From: Caulobacteraceae bacterium PMMR1
GTDB taxonomy: Bacteria; Pseudomonadota; Alphaproteobacteria; Caulobacterales; Caulobacteraceae
DNA length: 64,000 nucleotides
Assembly: GCA_000733915.1 (NCBI GenBank)
Contig: JPOM01000001.1
Span: 992,001-1,056,000 of the forward strand
Direction: 5' to 3'
Part shown: piece after piece, positions 1 to 9,488 of the stretch
Position numbering within the stretch: position 1 is the stretch's first letter
Layout: the number at the start of each line of letters is the position of its first letter
Translations under genes and position numbers: made by a program
Notes under the pieces: model-generated
Told to the model about the DNA's origin: nothing
Database searches by the model: none
The model's input: only the letters and a program-made list of their open reading frames with translations

Positions 1-453
1 CGGCCGGTCGTCGGCGGTCTCAGTGCGATCGAGCGTGACGAGGTCCATAGCCGCGGCGGGATCGGGGCAGACCTTGGCGACGCGGGCCATGACGAAGGGC
101 CGGCGTTCCTGCCAGACTCCCTTCAGCAGGGTGAAGCTTTCGGGCGAGACCGTTCCGTCCGGGGGCGCGCCATGGGCGGCCTGGAAGCGCCCGAGCGCGG
201 CGGCGAAGGCATTGCTCTCCGGCGGGCAGGCGGTCCCGATCTCGGCCATGATCAGGGGCGCATAGGCCGCCCAGCCCGTCTCCGGCCGTCCGAACGGCGC
301 GAAGGGCAGGGTCAGAATGCGCTCGCCGTTGGCCGCCGCCGCGGCTTCGTAGGCGCGAGGCTCCGCGCAGGTCTCAGCTAGGCCCTGGGCGCGGGCGCCG
401 CCGGCGAGCACCAGCAGCCCGAGCGCGGCGGCCAGGCCGAGAGCGACCCTCAC
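1..453 (-). CDS. Exported protein with peptidoglycan-binding-like segment (partial, runs off left edge)
   Basis: The reading frame starts at GTG 453, 4 bases after the stop of the upstream peptidase gene, and stays open for 151 codons to the window edge, so the C-terminus is missing. The first 23 residues form a clear signal peptide (MR, a long Ala/Leu/Val core, then ARAQ), so the product is exported. Residues ~85-115 (around FQAAHGAPPDGTVSPESF) resemble a peptidoglycan-binding type 1 repeat. Such repeats often precede a carboxypeptidase or transpeptidase domain, which would lie outside the window. Two or more Cys in the mature part suit a periplasmic protein. The four-base spacing suggests co-transcription with the M13 peptidase. 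The frame and export are seen; the cell-wall role is inference. Confidence 0.6.
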   Translation of the reverse strand, partial: MRVALGLAAALGLLVLAGGARAQGLAETCAEPRAYEAAAAANGERILTLPFAPFGRPETGWAAYAPLIMAEIGTACPPESNAFAAALGRFQAAHGAPPDGTVSPESFTLLKGVWQERRPFVMARVAKVCPDPAAAMDLVTLDRTETADDRP

Positions 454-457
454 GGCC

Positions 458-2550
458 TTACCAGACCCGGACCCGGGCGCTCGGCGTCAGATAGAGCTTC
501 TCGCCCGGCTTGACGTCGAAGGCTCCATACCAGGCGTCGAGGTTGCGCACGGTCTGCGCCCGGTACTGCGCAGGCGCGTGGCCGTCGGTGAGCAGCTGCT
601 GGCGGAGCGCCTGTTCCCGCGTCTTGCTACGCCAGGTCTGGGCGAAGGAGAGGAAGAACTGCTGCTCGCCGCTCAGGCCGTCCACCACCGGCGCCGGCTT
701 GCCGCCCAGCGACATCTTCCAGGCGTCATAGGCGGCTGAGAGGCCGGCCACGTCGGCGATGTTCTCCGCCAGCGTCTGCTCGCCCTTCACGCACAGGTCC
801 GGGAAGGGGCAGTAGCCGTCGAACTGCTTTGCGAGACCCTGGCCAGACGCCTGGAAGTGGGCGAAATCCGACTTGGTCCACCAGTCGCGCAGGCGACCGT
901 GGCTGTCGAACTCCGCGCCGTTGTTGTCGAAGCTGTGGCTGATCTCGTGGCCGATGATCGCGCCTACCGAGCCGTAGTTCACCGCAGCGGTCGCCTTCGG
1001 GTCGAAGTGCGGAGGCTGAAGCTCCGCGGCCGGGAAGTTCAGCGCGTTCAGCACGGGCAGGTTCACCGCGTTCACCAGCTGAGGCGTCATCACCCACTCG
1101 CGGCGGTCCACAGGCCGGCCCAGGCGCGCCAGCTTCACCTTGGTGTCGAAAAGGTCCGCCCGCATCTGATTGCCGAGCGCGTCGCCGCGCACGATCCGCA
1201 GGGCCGAGTAGTCCTGCCATTTGTCGGGATAGCCTACGCCCACGATCAGGGCGGTGAGCTTGGCCTTGGCCTCGGTCTTGGTGGCCGGCGCCATCCAGTC
1301 CAGCGCATCGATGCGACGGCTGAAGGCGGCCTTGATGTTGGCGACCATCGCCTGGACGGCGGCCTTGTCGGCGGGCGGGAAGTACTTGGCCGCATAGAGC
1401 CGCCCGACCGCCTCGCCCAGGGCGCCGTTGGTGGCCCCCACCGCCCGCTTCCAGCGCGGCGCCAGCGCCGGCGTGCCCGACAGGGTCTTGCCGTAGAAAG
1501 CGAAGCGCTCGTCGACGAAGGCCTTCGGCAGGAGGCCGGAGTTGCGGTCGATCAGGTGGAAGGCCAGCAGGTCCTTCCAGGTCTCCAGCGGCTCGGAGCC
1601 GATCAGGGCCGCCTCGCCCGTGATGGCCGACGGCTGCCAGGCGACGAAGCGCTGCTGCGCGCCCAGGCCCGCGGCGGCGAACAGCGCCGTCCAGTCCACG
1701 CCCGGCGCCTTCCGGGCGAAGTCGGCGCGGGTCCACGGATTGTTGCCCTTGGCCGGGTCCTCGGTGTCGGTCAGCGACCAGTGCGTCTTGGCGATGGCGG
1801 TCTCGAGCGCCACGATCCGGCTGGCCTTGGCCTGCGCGTCCGCCACCCCGCCAGCGTCAGCACCTTGGCCACGTGCGCGCGGAAGGCGTCGCGGATCGCG
1901 GCCATGCGCGGGTTGTCCTGGATGTAGAACTCTCGGTTCGGCAGGCTCAGCCCGCCCTGCAGCAGGAAGGGCGCGTAGCGGGTGGGCGCATTCAGGTCGG
2001 CTGCGATCCAGACGCCGAACAGGTTGTCGGTGTGCAGCGCCGTGGCGTTCAGCACGTCCATGTCGACGCGCAGGGTGGAGCCGATATAGCGGGCGAGGTC
2101 CTGCCGGCTCCGGATCGCGTCCACCTGGGCGAGGTAGGGCTTCAGAGGCGCGAGTCCCTTCGCCTCGATCCCCGCCTCGTCCATGTAGCTGGCGTAGTAG
2201 TCGGCGATTTTGCGCGCCTCCGCGCCCTTCGCCTTGCCGGCCGAGGCGATCAGCTCGGCGACCCGCTTGTCGGTCAGCTCCGCCAGCTCGCCGTTCTCGC
2301 CCCAGGACGCCTTGTCGGCGGGGATCTCGGTGGTCTTGACCCAGGTCCCGTTGGCGTAGGCGAAAAAGTCGTCGCCGGGGCGGACAGAGCGGTCCATTCC
2401 GGCGAGGTCGACGCCTTGGCGGATATGTGAAACGGGCGAGGCCGCCGGGTCCGCCTGCGCGTGGCGGGCCATGGGCGCGGCGGCGGCGATGGCCGCGCCC
2501 GCTCCGCAGAGGACGACGACGGCGAGGGGGCGACGGCGGGACAGCTGCAT
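458..2550 (-). pseudogene. M13-family zinc metallopeptidase, split by a one-base frameshift
   Basis: Two adjacent minus-strand frames together give a ~697-residue protein, the normal length for M13 (neprilysin/PepO-like) endopeptidases. The N-terminal part starts at ATG 2550 with a signal peptide (MQLSRRR then a hydrophobic Ala/Val stretch ending AQA) and has the typical DDFFAYANGTW segment. The C-terminal part carries the zinc site HEISHSFD and the third-ligand motif ENIADVAGL. The frame changes near 1845-1850, where plus-strand CACCCCG appears to lack one base: restoring it joins ...LTLAG to VADAQAKA... without a gap. The catalytic half is otherwise intact. The choice between sequencing error and recent inactivation cannot be made here. 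The family is known to cleave short peptides outside the cytoplasm. Confidence 0.85.
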
Positions 2551-2687
2551 TTCGGGGTCCGGAACGGGAAGATCAGCCCCGGACCCTAGCCCTCGCCGTT
2601 GAAGTTGCAACGCTGCCCCGCATTTCGATTTTGTAAGCCGCCGGGGGCGCGCTAGCACTCGGGCGTCCTGATCCCGGAGCTCCGCCC

Positions 2688-3896
2688 TTGAGACGCGCCG
2701 CCCTCGTCGCCCCCGTCCGCACGCCTGTCGGCAAGTTCCTGGGCGCGCTCCAGACCGTGCCGGTGGAAGACCTCGCCGCGGTGGTGGTGAAGGAGTCCCT
2801 GGCGCGGAGCGGCCTTGATCCTGCCCGGCTCGACGATGTGGTCTTCGCCCAGAGCTACATGAGCGGGGAGACGCCCTGCACCGGCCGCTGGGCGGCGCTG
2901 GCCGCGGGCCTGCCGATCGAAGTGCCGGGGCTGCAGCTCGACCGGCGCTGCGGCGGCGGGCTGCAGGCGATCGCCACCGCCGCCATGATGGTCCAGACCG
3001 GCGCGGCCGACGCGGTGCTGGCGGGCGGCGTGGAGAGCATGAGCCGGGTGGAGTACTACACCACCTCCATGCGGGGCGGCGCGCGCGCAGGCTCGGTGCA
3101 GCTCTACGACCGTCTGGAGCGTGGGCGCGAACGCTCCCAGCCCGTGGAGCGCTTCGGCCGCATCTCCGGGATGATCGAGACGGCGGAAAACCTCGCGCGC
3201 GACTACCAGATCGGCCGCGAGGCGTCGGACGCCTTCGCCGTCGAGAGCCACCGTCGGGCCGCCGCCGCCTGGGACGCGGGGCGCTTCAATGCGGAGATCG
3301 CGCCGGTCTGCGTGCCCCAGAAGCGGGGCGAGCCGATCTTCGTCGCCCGCGACGAGGGCGTGCGCCCGGACGCCGCGCTGGAGAGCCTCGCCGCGCTCAA
3401 GCCCATCATGAAGGACGGCGTCGTCACCGCCGCCAACGCGAGCCAGCAGAACGACGCCGCCGCCGCCGTGCTCGTGGTCGCCGAGGACAAGCTGGCGGAG
3501 CTGGGGCTCGAGCCCATGGGCTACCTCGTGGGCTGGGCGGCGGTGGGCTGCCATCCGGCGCTGATGGGCATCGGCCCTGTGCCCGCTACGGAGAAGCTCT
3601 TCGCCAGGACGGGCCTCGGCTGGGACGACATCGGCTTGATCGAGCTGAACGAGGCCTTTGCGACCCAGGTGCTGGCCGTGCTCAAGGGGTGGGGCTGGAG
3701 CGAGGACGACCCGCGGCGGAGCGTGCTCAACGTCAATGGCGGCGGGGTCTCGCTGGGCCACCCGATCGCGGCGACGGGCGTGCGCCTGGCGGTCAGCCTG
3801 CTGCACGAGATGCAGCGGCGCGGCGTGCGCTACGGCCTGGAGACCATGTGCGTCGGGGGCGGCCAGGGCGTGGCGGCGGTGTTCGAGCGGGCCTGA
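2688..3896 (+). CDS. Acetyl-CoA C-acyltransferase (thiolase)
   Basis: A 402-residue thiolase that condenses or cleaves acyl-CoA (3-ketoacyl-CoA thiolase or acetoacetyl-CoA thiolase). The nucleophile is Cys88 in the RCGGGLQAI motif. The second active-site pair is His359 in GHPIAATG and Cys389 in CVGGGQG, and the NEAF loop is at 322-325. Length and motif order fit the family. Translation starts at TTG 2688; no better in-frame start gives the canonical N-terminus (RRAALVAPVRTPVGKFLG). The gene is a single cistron, divergent from the M13 peptidase with 137 bases between the starts, and convergent with vsr. Sequence alone does not separate degradative from biosynthetic thiolase; a role in fatty-acid or amino-acid carbon breakdown is likely given mmsB and pccB in the same window. 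Confidence 0.92.
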   Translation: MRRAALVAPVRTPVGKFLGALQTVPVEDLAAVVVKESLARSGLDPARLDDVVFAQSYMSGETPCTGRWAALAAGLPIEVPGLQLDRRCGGGLQAIATAAMMVQTGAADAVLAGGVESMSRVEYYTTSMRGGARAGSVQLYDRLERGRERSQPVERFGRISGMIETAENLARDYQIGREASDAFAVESHRRAAAAWDAGRFNAEIAPVCVPQKRGEPIFVARDEGVRPDAALESLAALKPIMKDGVVTAANASQQNDAAAAVLVVAEDKLAELGLEPMGYLVGWAAVGCHPALMGIGPVPATEKLFARTGLGWDDIGLIELNEAFATQVLAVLKGWGWSEDDPRRSVLNVNGGGVSLGHPIAATGVRLAVSLLHEMQRRGVRYGLETMCVGGGQGVAAVFERA

Positions 3897-3908
3897 GGCT
3901 CAGGCCCG
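3888..3908. terminator. Perfect hairpin covering the stop codons of thiolase and vsr
   Basis: CGGGCCTG at 3888-3895 pairs perfectly with CAGGCCCG at 3901-3908 around a 5-base loop. The thiolase TGA (3894-3896) and the vsr TGA (complement of 3900-3902) both lie inside the hairpin. It is symmetric, so it would form in transcripts from either side. There is no U-tract, so a bidirectional transcript end or 3'-end stabiliser is inference. Confidence 0.5.
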
Positions 3909-4328
3909 GCGGCTGCGGCCCAGCGCCGCCTCGAGCCGCGCCGTCGTCGCCGCCGTATCCTTCAGCTCGCACTCCCAGACGACCAGGGGGCGCCAGCCTT
4001 GCGCCACGAGCTTCGCCCTCACCTGCGCGTCCCGGGCGCGGTTGCGCGCGATCTTGACGGCCCAGTAGTCCGCGTTCTGCTTGGGCGGCCGCGCCCCACG
4101 CCGGCAGTCGTGGCCATGCCAGAAGCAGCCGTGCACGAAGACGGCCAGCCGGGCCGAGGGCACGACCAAGTCGGGCGTTCCCGGCAGGTCACGCCGGTTC
4201 AGGCGGTAGCGTCGGCCCCAGCCCAGGGCCCGCAACAGGCGCCGCAGCGCCAGCTCGGCCGCGCTTCCCTGCGCCTTGACCCGCCGCATGACCGCGGAGC
4301 GCTGTTCCGGGGTGAAGACGTCGCTCAT
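3900..4328 (-). CDS. vsr: Very short patch repair (Vsr) endonuclease
   Basis: A 142-residue Vsr-type endonuclease. It nicks 5' of T in T:G mismatches left by deamination of 5-methylcytosine, starting very-short-patch repair. Catalytic residues are visible: Asp53 in LPGTPDLVV, His66 and His71 in VHGCFWHGHDC. The structural zinc site is complete: Cys68, His73, Cys75 and Cys120 in VVWEC. The start ATG 4328 gives the family's usual N-terminus (MSDVFTPEQRSAVM). Vsr genes normally sit beside a cytosine-C5 methyltransferase. None is present: the neighbours are a thiolase (convergent) and a mechanosensitive channel (divergent). It is therefore an orphan, perhaps left from a restriction-modification locus or paired with a methyltransferase elsewhere. 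Confidence 0.93.
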   Translation of the reverse strand: MSDVFTPEQRSAVMRRVKAQGSAAELALRRLLRALGWGRRYRLNRRDLPGTPDLVVPSARLAVFVHGCFWHGHDCRRGARPPKQNADYWAVKIARNRARDAQVRAKLVAQGWRPLVVWECELKDTAATTARLEAALGRSRRA

Positions 4329-4411
4329 CCCCGGCCTCCTAAGTCGCTGCCCGAAACCCGCGCCCGCCCGACGGGTTGGACCTTTGGGACGGGCGTGACA
4401 AGAACGGCGTC

Positions 4412-5392
4412 ATGGACGTGAACACCCATCTGAGCGCTCAGGCGCTGTCGGACAACCTGCACCGCAGCCTGACCGGCGAGACGGTCGCCATCGCCAAGCT
4501 AGGCGACGTGGCGGGCAATCTGGCGGTCAATCTGCTCCTGGCGCTGCTGATCCTGACGCTGACCATGTGGCTCAGCGGCTGGGCGTCCGCGCTGGTCCGG
4601 CGCGCGCTGCGGGGGTGGCCGCGCACGGCGCGCGACGCGACGCTGCAGGACTTCGTGGGATCGGCGGTCCGCTACATCGTGATCACGCTGGGCGTCGTGG
4701 CGCTGCTCCGCCGCATCGGGGTGGAGACCACCTCCATCATCACCGTCCTGGGCGCGGCGTCCCTGGCCATCGGCCTGGCCCTGCAGGGCGCGCTGTCCAA
4801 TGTCGCGGCCGGCGTGATGATCCTGCTCTTCCGGCCCTACCAGGTCGGCGACTACGTCACCATCGCGGGCAAATCCGGCACGGTGAAGCGGCTCGATCTC
4901 TTCAACACCGAGCTGAAGGACGTCGATAACCTGAAGGTCGTGGTGCCCAACGGCAAGGCCTTCGGCGATGTGGTGACCAACTACAGCGAGCTGACCGAGC
5001 GGCGCTTCGAGTTCAACGTCGGGGTCGACTACAAGGAGGACCTGGGCCGCGCGATCGAGGTGCTGAAGGCCTGCGCGGAGGCCGATCCGCGCATCCTCAA
5101 GGACCCGGCGCCCTGGTGCAATGTAACGGACCTCGCCCCGAGCGCGGTCACGCTCAGCCTCCGGGTCTGGATGCCGCTCGACGTCTACTGGGACGCTCGC
5201 TTCGACCTGATCCGGCGGGTGAAGGAAGCCTTCGAGCGCGAGCACATCGCCATCCCCTATCCGACCCAGCGCAGCCTCAACGTGACCGCCGAGCCGGCTG
5301 TCGCGCCCCAATTCGCCGTGCCGCGCCAGGGCGCGCCGGAGGCTGTGCGCAAGACGGTCTCCAAGGTGGCGGGGGGGCGCGAAGCGGGCTAA
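4412..5392 (+). CDS. MscS-family mechanosensitive ion channel
   Basis: A 326-residue small-conductance mechanosensitive channel of the inner membrane, which opens under membrane tension to release solutes on osmotic downshock. Three membrane segments are seen: ~35-57, ~82-103, and the pore helix ~110-140 rich in Gly/Ala ([17 protein letters not shown]). This is followed by the conserved [12 protein letters not shown] loop and the soluble beta domain with [18 protein letters not shown] 4412 was chosen over an upstream TTG at 4376 because [12 protein letters not shown] is a sensible amphipathic N-terminus and the extra 12 residues are not family-like. It may form a transcription unit with the transaldolase gene 40 bases downstream. 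Confidence 0.92.
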   Translation: MDVNTHLSAQALSDNLHRSLTGETVAIAKLGDVAGNLAVNLLLALLILTLTMWLSGWASALVRRALRGWPRTARDATLQDFVGSAVRYIVITLGVVALLRRIGVETTSIITVLGAASLAIGLALQGALSNVAAGVMILLFRPYQVGDYVTIAGKSGTVKRLDLFNTELKDVDNLKVVVPNGKAFGDVVTNYSELTERRFEFNVGVDYKEDLGRAIEVLKACAEADPRILKDPAPWCNVTDLAPSAVTLSLRVWMPLDVYWDARFDLIRRVKEAFEREHIAIPYPTQRSLNVTAEPAVAPQFAVPRQGAPEAVRKTVSKVAGGREAG

Positions 5393-5432
5393 CCAGGCGT
5401 CTCTCCACCGGCTCCCGGAGCGCGTCCGCCGC

Positions 5433-6086
5433 ATGCAGTTCTTCATCGATTCCGCCGACGTCGACCTGATCGCCGAGCTGGCCGAAACCGGGCTGGTGGA
5501 CGGGGTGACGACCAACCCCACCCTGATCGCCAAGCAGGGCCGCCCGTTCCTGGAGGCGATCGCGGCGATCTGCGCGCTGGTCGAGGGCCCGGTGAGCGCC
5601 GAGGTCGCCGCGACGGAGGCGGCGCAGATGCTGGCCGAGGGCGCCCGCCTGGCGCAGATCGCCCCCAATGTCGTGGTCAAGCTGCCGCTCACCTTCGAGG
5701 GGCTGAAGGCGACGCGCGCCTTCGCCGAGCAGGGGATCATGACCAACGTGACCCTGTGCTTCTCCGCCACCCAGGCGCTGCTCGCCGCCAAGGCCGGGGC
5801 GACGTTCGTCTCGCCCTTCGTGGGCCGGCTGGACGACCACGGGGCGGAGGGGACCGAGCTCCTCAGCGACATTCGCACGATCTTCGACCAGTACGAGTTC
5901 GACACCGAGATCCTGGCGGCGTCGCTGCGCCACCCCGCCCATGTGAAAGCGGCGGCCCTGGCCGGCGCGGACGCTGCGACCCTGCCTCCCCCCGTCTTCC
6001 GCGACCTCGTCAAGCACCCCTTAACGGACCGCGGGCTTGATCAATTCCTGAGCGATTGGGCCAAGTCCGGACAGACCATCCTGTGA
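5433..6086 (+). CDS. fsa: Fructose-6-phosphate aldolase / small transaldolase
   Basis: A 217-residue class I aldolase of the short transaldolase (FSA/TalC) group, moving dihydroxyacetone units in the non-oxidative pentose phosphate pathway or cleaving fructose-6-phosphate. The N-terminus [10 protein letters not shown] and the [11 protein letters not shown] loop are diagnostic. The Schiff-base lysine is Lys83 in VVVKLPLT, and [11 protein letters not shown] and [11 protein letters not shown] are conserved. Length is normal. The stop TGA (6084-6086) overlaps the GTG start of the DUF484 gene, so translational coupling is likely. Whether the main activity is aldolase or transaldolase cannot be decided from sequence. 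Confidence 0.9.
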   Translation: MQFFIDSADVDLIAELAETGLVDGVTTNPTLIAKQGRPFLEAIAAICALVEGPVSAEVAATEAAQMLAEGARLAQIAPNVVVKLPLTFEGLKATRAFAEQGIMTNVTLCFSATQALLAAKAGATFVSPFVGRLDDHGAEGTELLSDIRTIFDQYEFDTEILAASLRHPAHVKAAALAGADAATLPPPVFRDLVKHPLTDRGLDQFLSDWAKSGQTIL

Positions 6087-6847
6087 GCCAGCACGTGCCC
6101 GACCTGTTCGGCGAGGACGCCGCGAGCCAAGCGCCTCAGCCTGCGCTCCACGCCGCGCACAAGCGCTCGCCCGCCAAGCCCGAGGCCAAGCCCGCCGCCG
6201 ACGCCCGCCACTGGCCCGCGATCCGCGCCAGCCTGCTCGCCAATCCGCACTGGGTGCGCGACGACGCCGCCCTGGTCGAGGCGCTCGGCCTGCGCCATGC
6301 GGCCACCAACGTCGTCGAGTTCGGCCCCGCCGCTCTCGCCCGACTGGAAGCGGCGCGAGAGCGGGAGATCACCGCCCGCCAGGAGCTGGAGAGCCTGGCC
6401 CGCGCGAACTTCGCCGCCCAGGCCCATACCCACGCCCTGGTCGTGGACATCCTGGAGGCGCGCAACAACGCCGAGCTCGCCCGCGTGATCGACGTCGGCG
6501 CGCGGGAGCGCTTCGGCCTGTCCGCAGGCGCGGTGCTGGTCGAAGGGCCGGGCCCCACGCCCGCCGGCTGGCGCGCTCTGCCCTCCGGCTTCATCGACCT
6601 CTTGCTGGGCGGCCACGGCCTGGCCCAGCTCGGCCCCGTCGTCGCGCGAGAGGAACTCTTCGGTCCGGAGGCGCAGGTCGAGAGCATGGCGCTGGTGCGC
6701 ATGGCCGTCTGGTCGCCCGCCCGCCACGGCCTCCTGGCCTTCGCCTCGCCCGAGCCCGAGGGCTTCCGCCCGGAGATGGGCGCGGAGCTGATCGCGTTCG
6801 TGGCGCGGGTGGTGGAGCGGACGGCGGAGCGATGGCCGCCCCGCTGA
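6083..6847 (+). CDS. DUF484 family protein
   Basis: A 254-residue DUF484 protein, a GAF-like cytoplasmic family often encoded just upstream of xerC. GTG 6083 overlaps the previous stop as GTGA. The N-terminal ~45 residues are a low-complexity linker. A conserved block follows ([20 protein letters not shown]), then a short coiled coil (~87-115, [19 protein letters not shown]), then the GAF-like domain to the end. The 3' end overlaps xerC by 16 bases, so the two are probably one operon with fsa. The family's biochemical role is unknown; a regulatory link to XerC is only suggested by gene order. Confidence 0.85.
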   Translation: MSQHVPDLFGEDAASQAPQPALHAAHKRSPAKPEAKPAADARHWPAIRASLLANPHWVRDDAALVEALGLRHAATNVVEFGPAALARLEAAREREITARQELESLARANFAAQAHTHALVVDILEARNNAELARVIDVGARERFGLSAGAVLVEGPGPTPAGWRALPSGFIDLLLGGHGLAQLGPVVAREELFGPEAQVESMALVRMAVWSPARHGLLAFASPEPEGFRPEMGAELIAFVARVVERTAERWPPR

Positions 6848-7782
6848 GCGCCTCCGCCAGCGACAGCGGCGCCCTCATCGAGGGTTTCATCGCCTATCTG
6901 GCGCACGAGCGTCGCGCCTCGCCCCGCACGCTGGAGAGCTACCGCGCCAACCTCGAGGCGTTCACCGCCTTCCTGGCCGGGCATCTCGGCGAGGCGCCCG
7001 ACGGCGCGGCGCTTGCGGCCCTGAGCGCGGCCGACTTCCGCGCCTACCTCGCCGCGCGCCGGAGCGGGGAGCGGCCCCTGTCCCCGCGCTCGCTCAGCCA
7101 GTCGCTCAGCACGATCCGAAGCTTCTACCGCTGGCTCGACCGCCGTTGCGGCCTGGGCTGCCCGGCGCTGGCGCTGGTGCGGGGGCCCCGCCTGAAGCCG
7201 TCCGCGCCCCGTCCGGTGAGCGAAGCGCACGCACGGGCGCTCCTCGCCGACGCCGCCTCAGGACTCGACGCGGCCGAGCAGGCTCCCTGGATCGCGGCGC
7301 GGGACGCCGCGGTCTTGTCCCTGCTCTACGGCTGCGGCCTGCGGATATCGGAGGCCCTGTCGCTGAAGCGCCGCGATGCCCCCCTGCCGGAGGTGCTGCG
7401 CATCGCCGGCAAGGGCGGCAAGACGCGGCTCGTGCCCGTCCTGCCGGTGGTGGCGGAGGCGGTCCAGGCCTACCTCGCAGAGCTGCCGATGACGCTCGCC
7501 CCCGACGACGCCCTCTTCCGCGGCGTGCGCGGCAAGCCGCTCGGCCCCCGCCAGCCCCAGGCCCTGATGGCTCAGCTCCGCGGCCGCCTCGGCCTGCCGC
7601 CCAGCGCCACGCCCCATGCGCTCCGCCACGCCTTCGCGACCCATCTGCTGGGCGCAGGCGCAGACCTCAGGGCGCTGCAGGAGTTGCTCGGCCACGCCTC
7701 CTTGTCCACCACCCAGAAGTACACGGCGGTCGATGCGGCGGGCCTGCTCGCCGCCTACGCCAAGGCCCACCCGCGGGCGTGA
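6832..7782 (+). CDS. xerC: Tyrosine recombinase XerC
   Basis: A 316-residue XerC, which with XerD resolves chromosome dimers at dif near the terminus. The catalytic set is complete: Arg171 (GLRISEAL), Lys197 (GKGGKTR), His262 and Arg265 (HALRHAFATH), His288 (LGHASLSTTQ) and Tyr297. The N-terminal SAM-like core-binding domain spans ~12-110. The start ATG 6832 lies inside the DUF484 gene (16-base overlap). Context (DUF484 upstream, no att-like repeats or phage genes) supports the housekeeping recombinase rather than a mobile-element integrase. XerC was preferred over XerD because of the DUF484 linkage; that call is less certain than the family. Confidence 0.88.
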   Translation: MAAPLSASASDSGALIEGFIAYLAHERRASPRTLESYRANLEAFTAFLAGHLGEAPDGAALAALSAADFRAYLAARRSGERPLSPRSLSQSLSTIRSFYRWLDRRCGLGCPALALVRGPRLKPSAPRPVSEAHARALLADAASGLDAAEQAPWIAARDAAVLSLLYGCGLRISEALSLKRRDAPLPEVLRIAGKGGKTRLVPVLPVVAEAVQAYLAELPMTLAPDDALFRGVRGKPLGPRQPQALMAQLRGRLGLPPSATPHALRHAFATHLLGAGADLRALQELLGHASLSTTQKYTAVDAAGLLAAYAKAHPRA

Positions 7783-7786
7783 GGCG

Positions 7787-9388
7787 TCAGCCGCGTTCCT
7801 TCGCGCGCTGGAACGCGACCTTGGGGAAGCGCTCGGCGACATAGCCGATCTCCCAGGCGCTCTTGGCCAGGAACACCGGCGCCGCGTCGATGTCGGCGGC
7901 CATGGCGGCGCGGTGCTTGCCGGCGAAGTCCTCCAGCTCGGCCTTGGGTCCCTCGATCCAGCGCGCCTCGGCGAAGGGGCTGGGCTCGAAGATCACCTCC
8001 AGGCCGTATTCGTTCTGCAGCCGGTCGGCCATGACTTCGAACTGCAGCTGACCGACCGCGCCCACGATGAAGTCCGCTCCGATGGCGGGCCTGAAGAGCT
8101 GGGTCACGCCTTCCTCGGCGAGGCCCTCGAGCGCCTTCTTCAGGTGCTTGGCCTTCAGCGGGTCCTTCACGCGCACCCGCCGCAGGATCTCGGGGGCGAA
8201 GTTCGGCAGGCCGGCGAAGCGCACCGCGCCCGTCTCCGACAGGCTGTCGCCCACCCGCAGCACGCCGTGGTTCGGGATGCCGATCACGTCCCCGGCGAAG
8301 GCCTCCTCCGCCAGCTCCCGATCCGACGCCAGAAACATGATCGGCGCATTCACGCTGAGCTGGCGGCCGGTGTTCTGCACCTTCAGCTTCATGCCCCGAG
8401 TGAACCGCCCCGAGCACAGCCTGAGCATGGCGATGCGGTCGCGATGGTTGGGGTCCATGTTCGCCTGGATCTTGAAGACGAAGCCCGAGACCTCGCTGTC
8501 GCCCGGCGCGACGTGGGTCTCCGCCCCGCTCCGCTCGGCCTTCACCGCCCGCGGGGGCGGCGCGTAGGCGCCGAGGCCTGCGAGCAGCTCGTCCACGCCA
8601 AAGTGGCGCAGCGCCGAGCCATAGAAGACAGGGGTCATGTGCCCCTCCAGGAAGGCCTGGACGTCGAAGGGCTTGGACGCGCCCTGGACCAGCTCCGCCC
8701 CCTCTTCGACTTCGGCCAACTCGTCGGGATCGAGGAAGCGGACGATGCTGTTGGACCTCAGGGTCACGGGCTCGGGGTGGCCGCCGCCGTCCGCGTCCGC
8801 CTGGCGCTGGTAGGGGATGAAGCGTTCGCGCCGCAGGTCCAGCATGCCCTTGAATCGGGTCCCTGAGCCCGCCGGCCAGTAGAGCGGCGCAGGGTCCAGC
8901 TGCAGCTTGTCGCCGATCTCGTCGAGCAGGGCGAAGGGGTCCTGCGCCTCGCGGTCCAGCTTATTGATGAAGGTGACGATGGGGATGTCGCGCAGCCGGC
9001 ACACCTCGAAGAGCTTCAGCGTCTGGGGCTCGATGCCCTTCGCCGCGTCCAGCACCATCACGGCGGCGTCGGCGGCGGTCAGGGTGCGGTAGGTGTCCTC
9101 CGAGAAGTCCTCATGGCCCGGGGTGTCGAGCAGGTTGAAGGCAAGGCCGTCGTGCTCGAACGTCATGACGCTGGCCGACACCGAGATGCCGCGCTCGCGC
9201 TCGATCTTCATCCAGTCCGAGCGGGTGCGGCGGTTCTCGCCGCGCGCCCGCACCGCCCCCGCCGCACGGATAGCCCCGCCGGCCAGCAGCAGGTGCTCCG
9301 TCAGGGTCGTCTTGCCGGCGTCGGGGTGGGAGATGATCGCAAAGGTCCGCCGGCGGGCGGCTTGCAGCGCAGTCGCGGGGGCAGCCAT
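7787..9388 (-). CDS. prfC: Peptide chain release factor 3
   Basis: A 533-residue translational GTPase RF3, which removes RF1/RF2 from the ribosome after termination. G motifs: HPDAGKTT at 21-28 (P-loop), the switch II motif DTPGHED at 88-94, and NKLD at 142-145. The elongation-factor-like domains 2 and 3 follow, with EIGYVAERFPKV near the C-terminus. The frame is open further upstream, but ATG 9388 gives the family's N-terminus (AAPATALQAARRRTFAIISH). The gene is convergent with xerC (4 bases between stops) and divergent from mmsB (100 bases between starts). Confidence 0.95.
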   Translation of the reverse strand: MAAPATALQAARRRTFAIISHPDAGKTTLTEHLLLAGGAIRAAGAVRARGENRRTRSDWMKIERERGISVSASVMTFEHDGLAFNLLDTPGHEDFSEDTYRTLTAADAAVMVLDAAKGIEPQTLKLFEVCRLRDIPIVTFINKLDREAQDPFALLDEIGDKLQLDPAPLYWPAGSGTRFKGMLDLRRERFIPYQRQADADGGGHPEPVTLRSNSIVRFLDPDELAEVEEGAELVQGASKPFDVQAFLEGHMTPVFYGSALRHFGVDELLAGLGAYAPPPRAVKAERSGAETHVAPGDSEVSGFVFKIQANMDPNHRDRIAMLRLCSGRFTRGMKLKVQNTGRQLSVNAPIMFLASDRELAEEAFAGDVIGIPNHGVLRVGDSLSETGAVRFAGLPNFAPEILRRVRVKDPLKAKHLKKALEGLAEEGVTQLFRPAIGADFIVGAVGQLQFEVMADRLQNEYGLEVIFEPSPFAEARWIEGPKAELEDFAGKHRAAMAADIDAAPVFLAKSAWEIGYVAERFPKVAFQRAKERG

Positions 9389-9488
9389 GGGGGCGAGGTA
9401 AAGACCCCCGCGCCGTCCGGCAAGGCGGCGGTCTTGCCCGTGCCGCGAGGCGGGCCTAAGCCGCGCGCCGCAGCGGGAGAGGTTCAAG

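Noticed and set aside
6832-7782. Tyrosine recombinase as evidence of a prophage or integrative element
   Set aside because: It is the housekeeping XerC next to a DUF484 gene; there are no att-like repeats, phage genes or tRNA target nearby.
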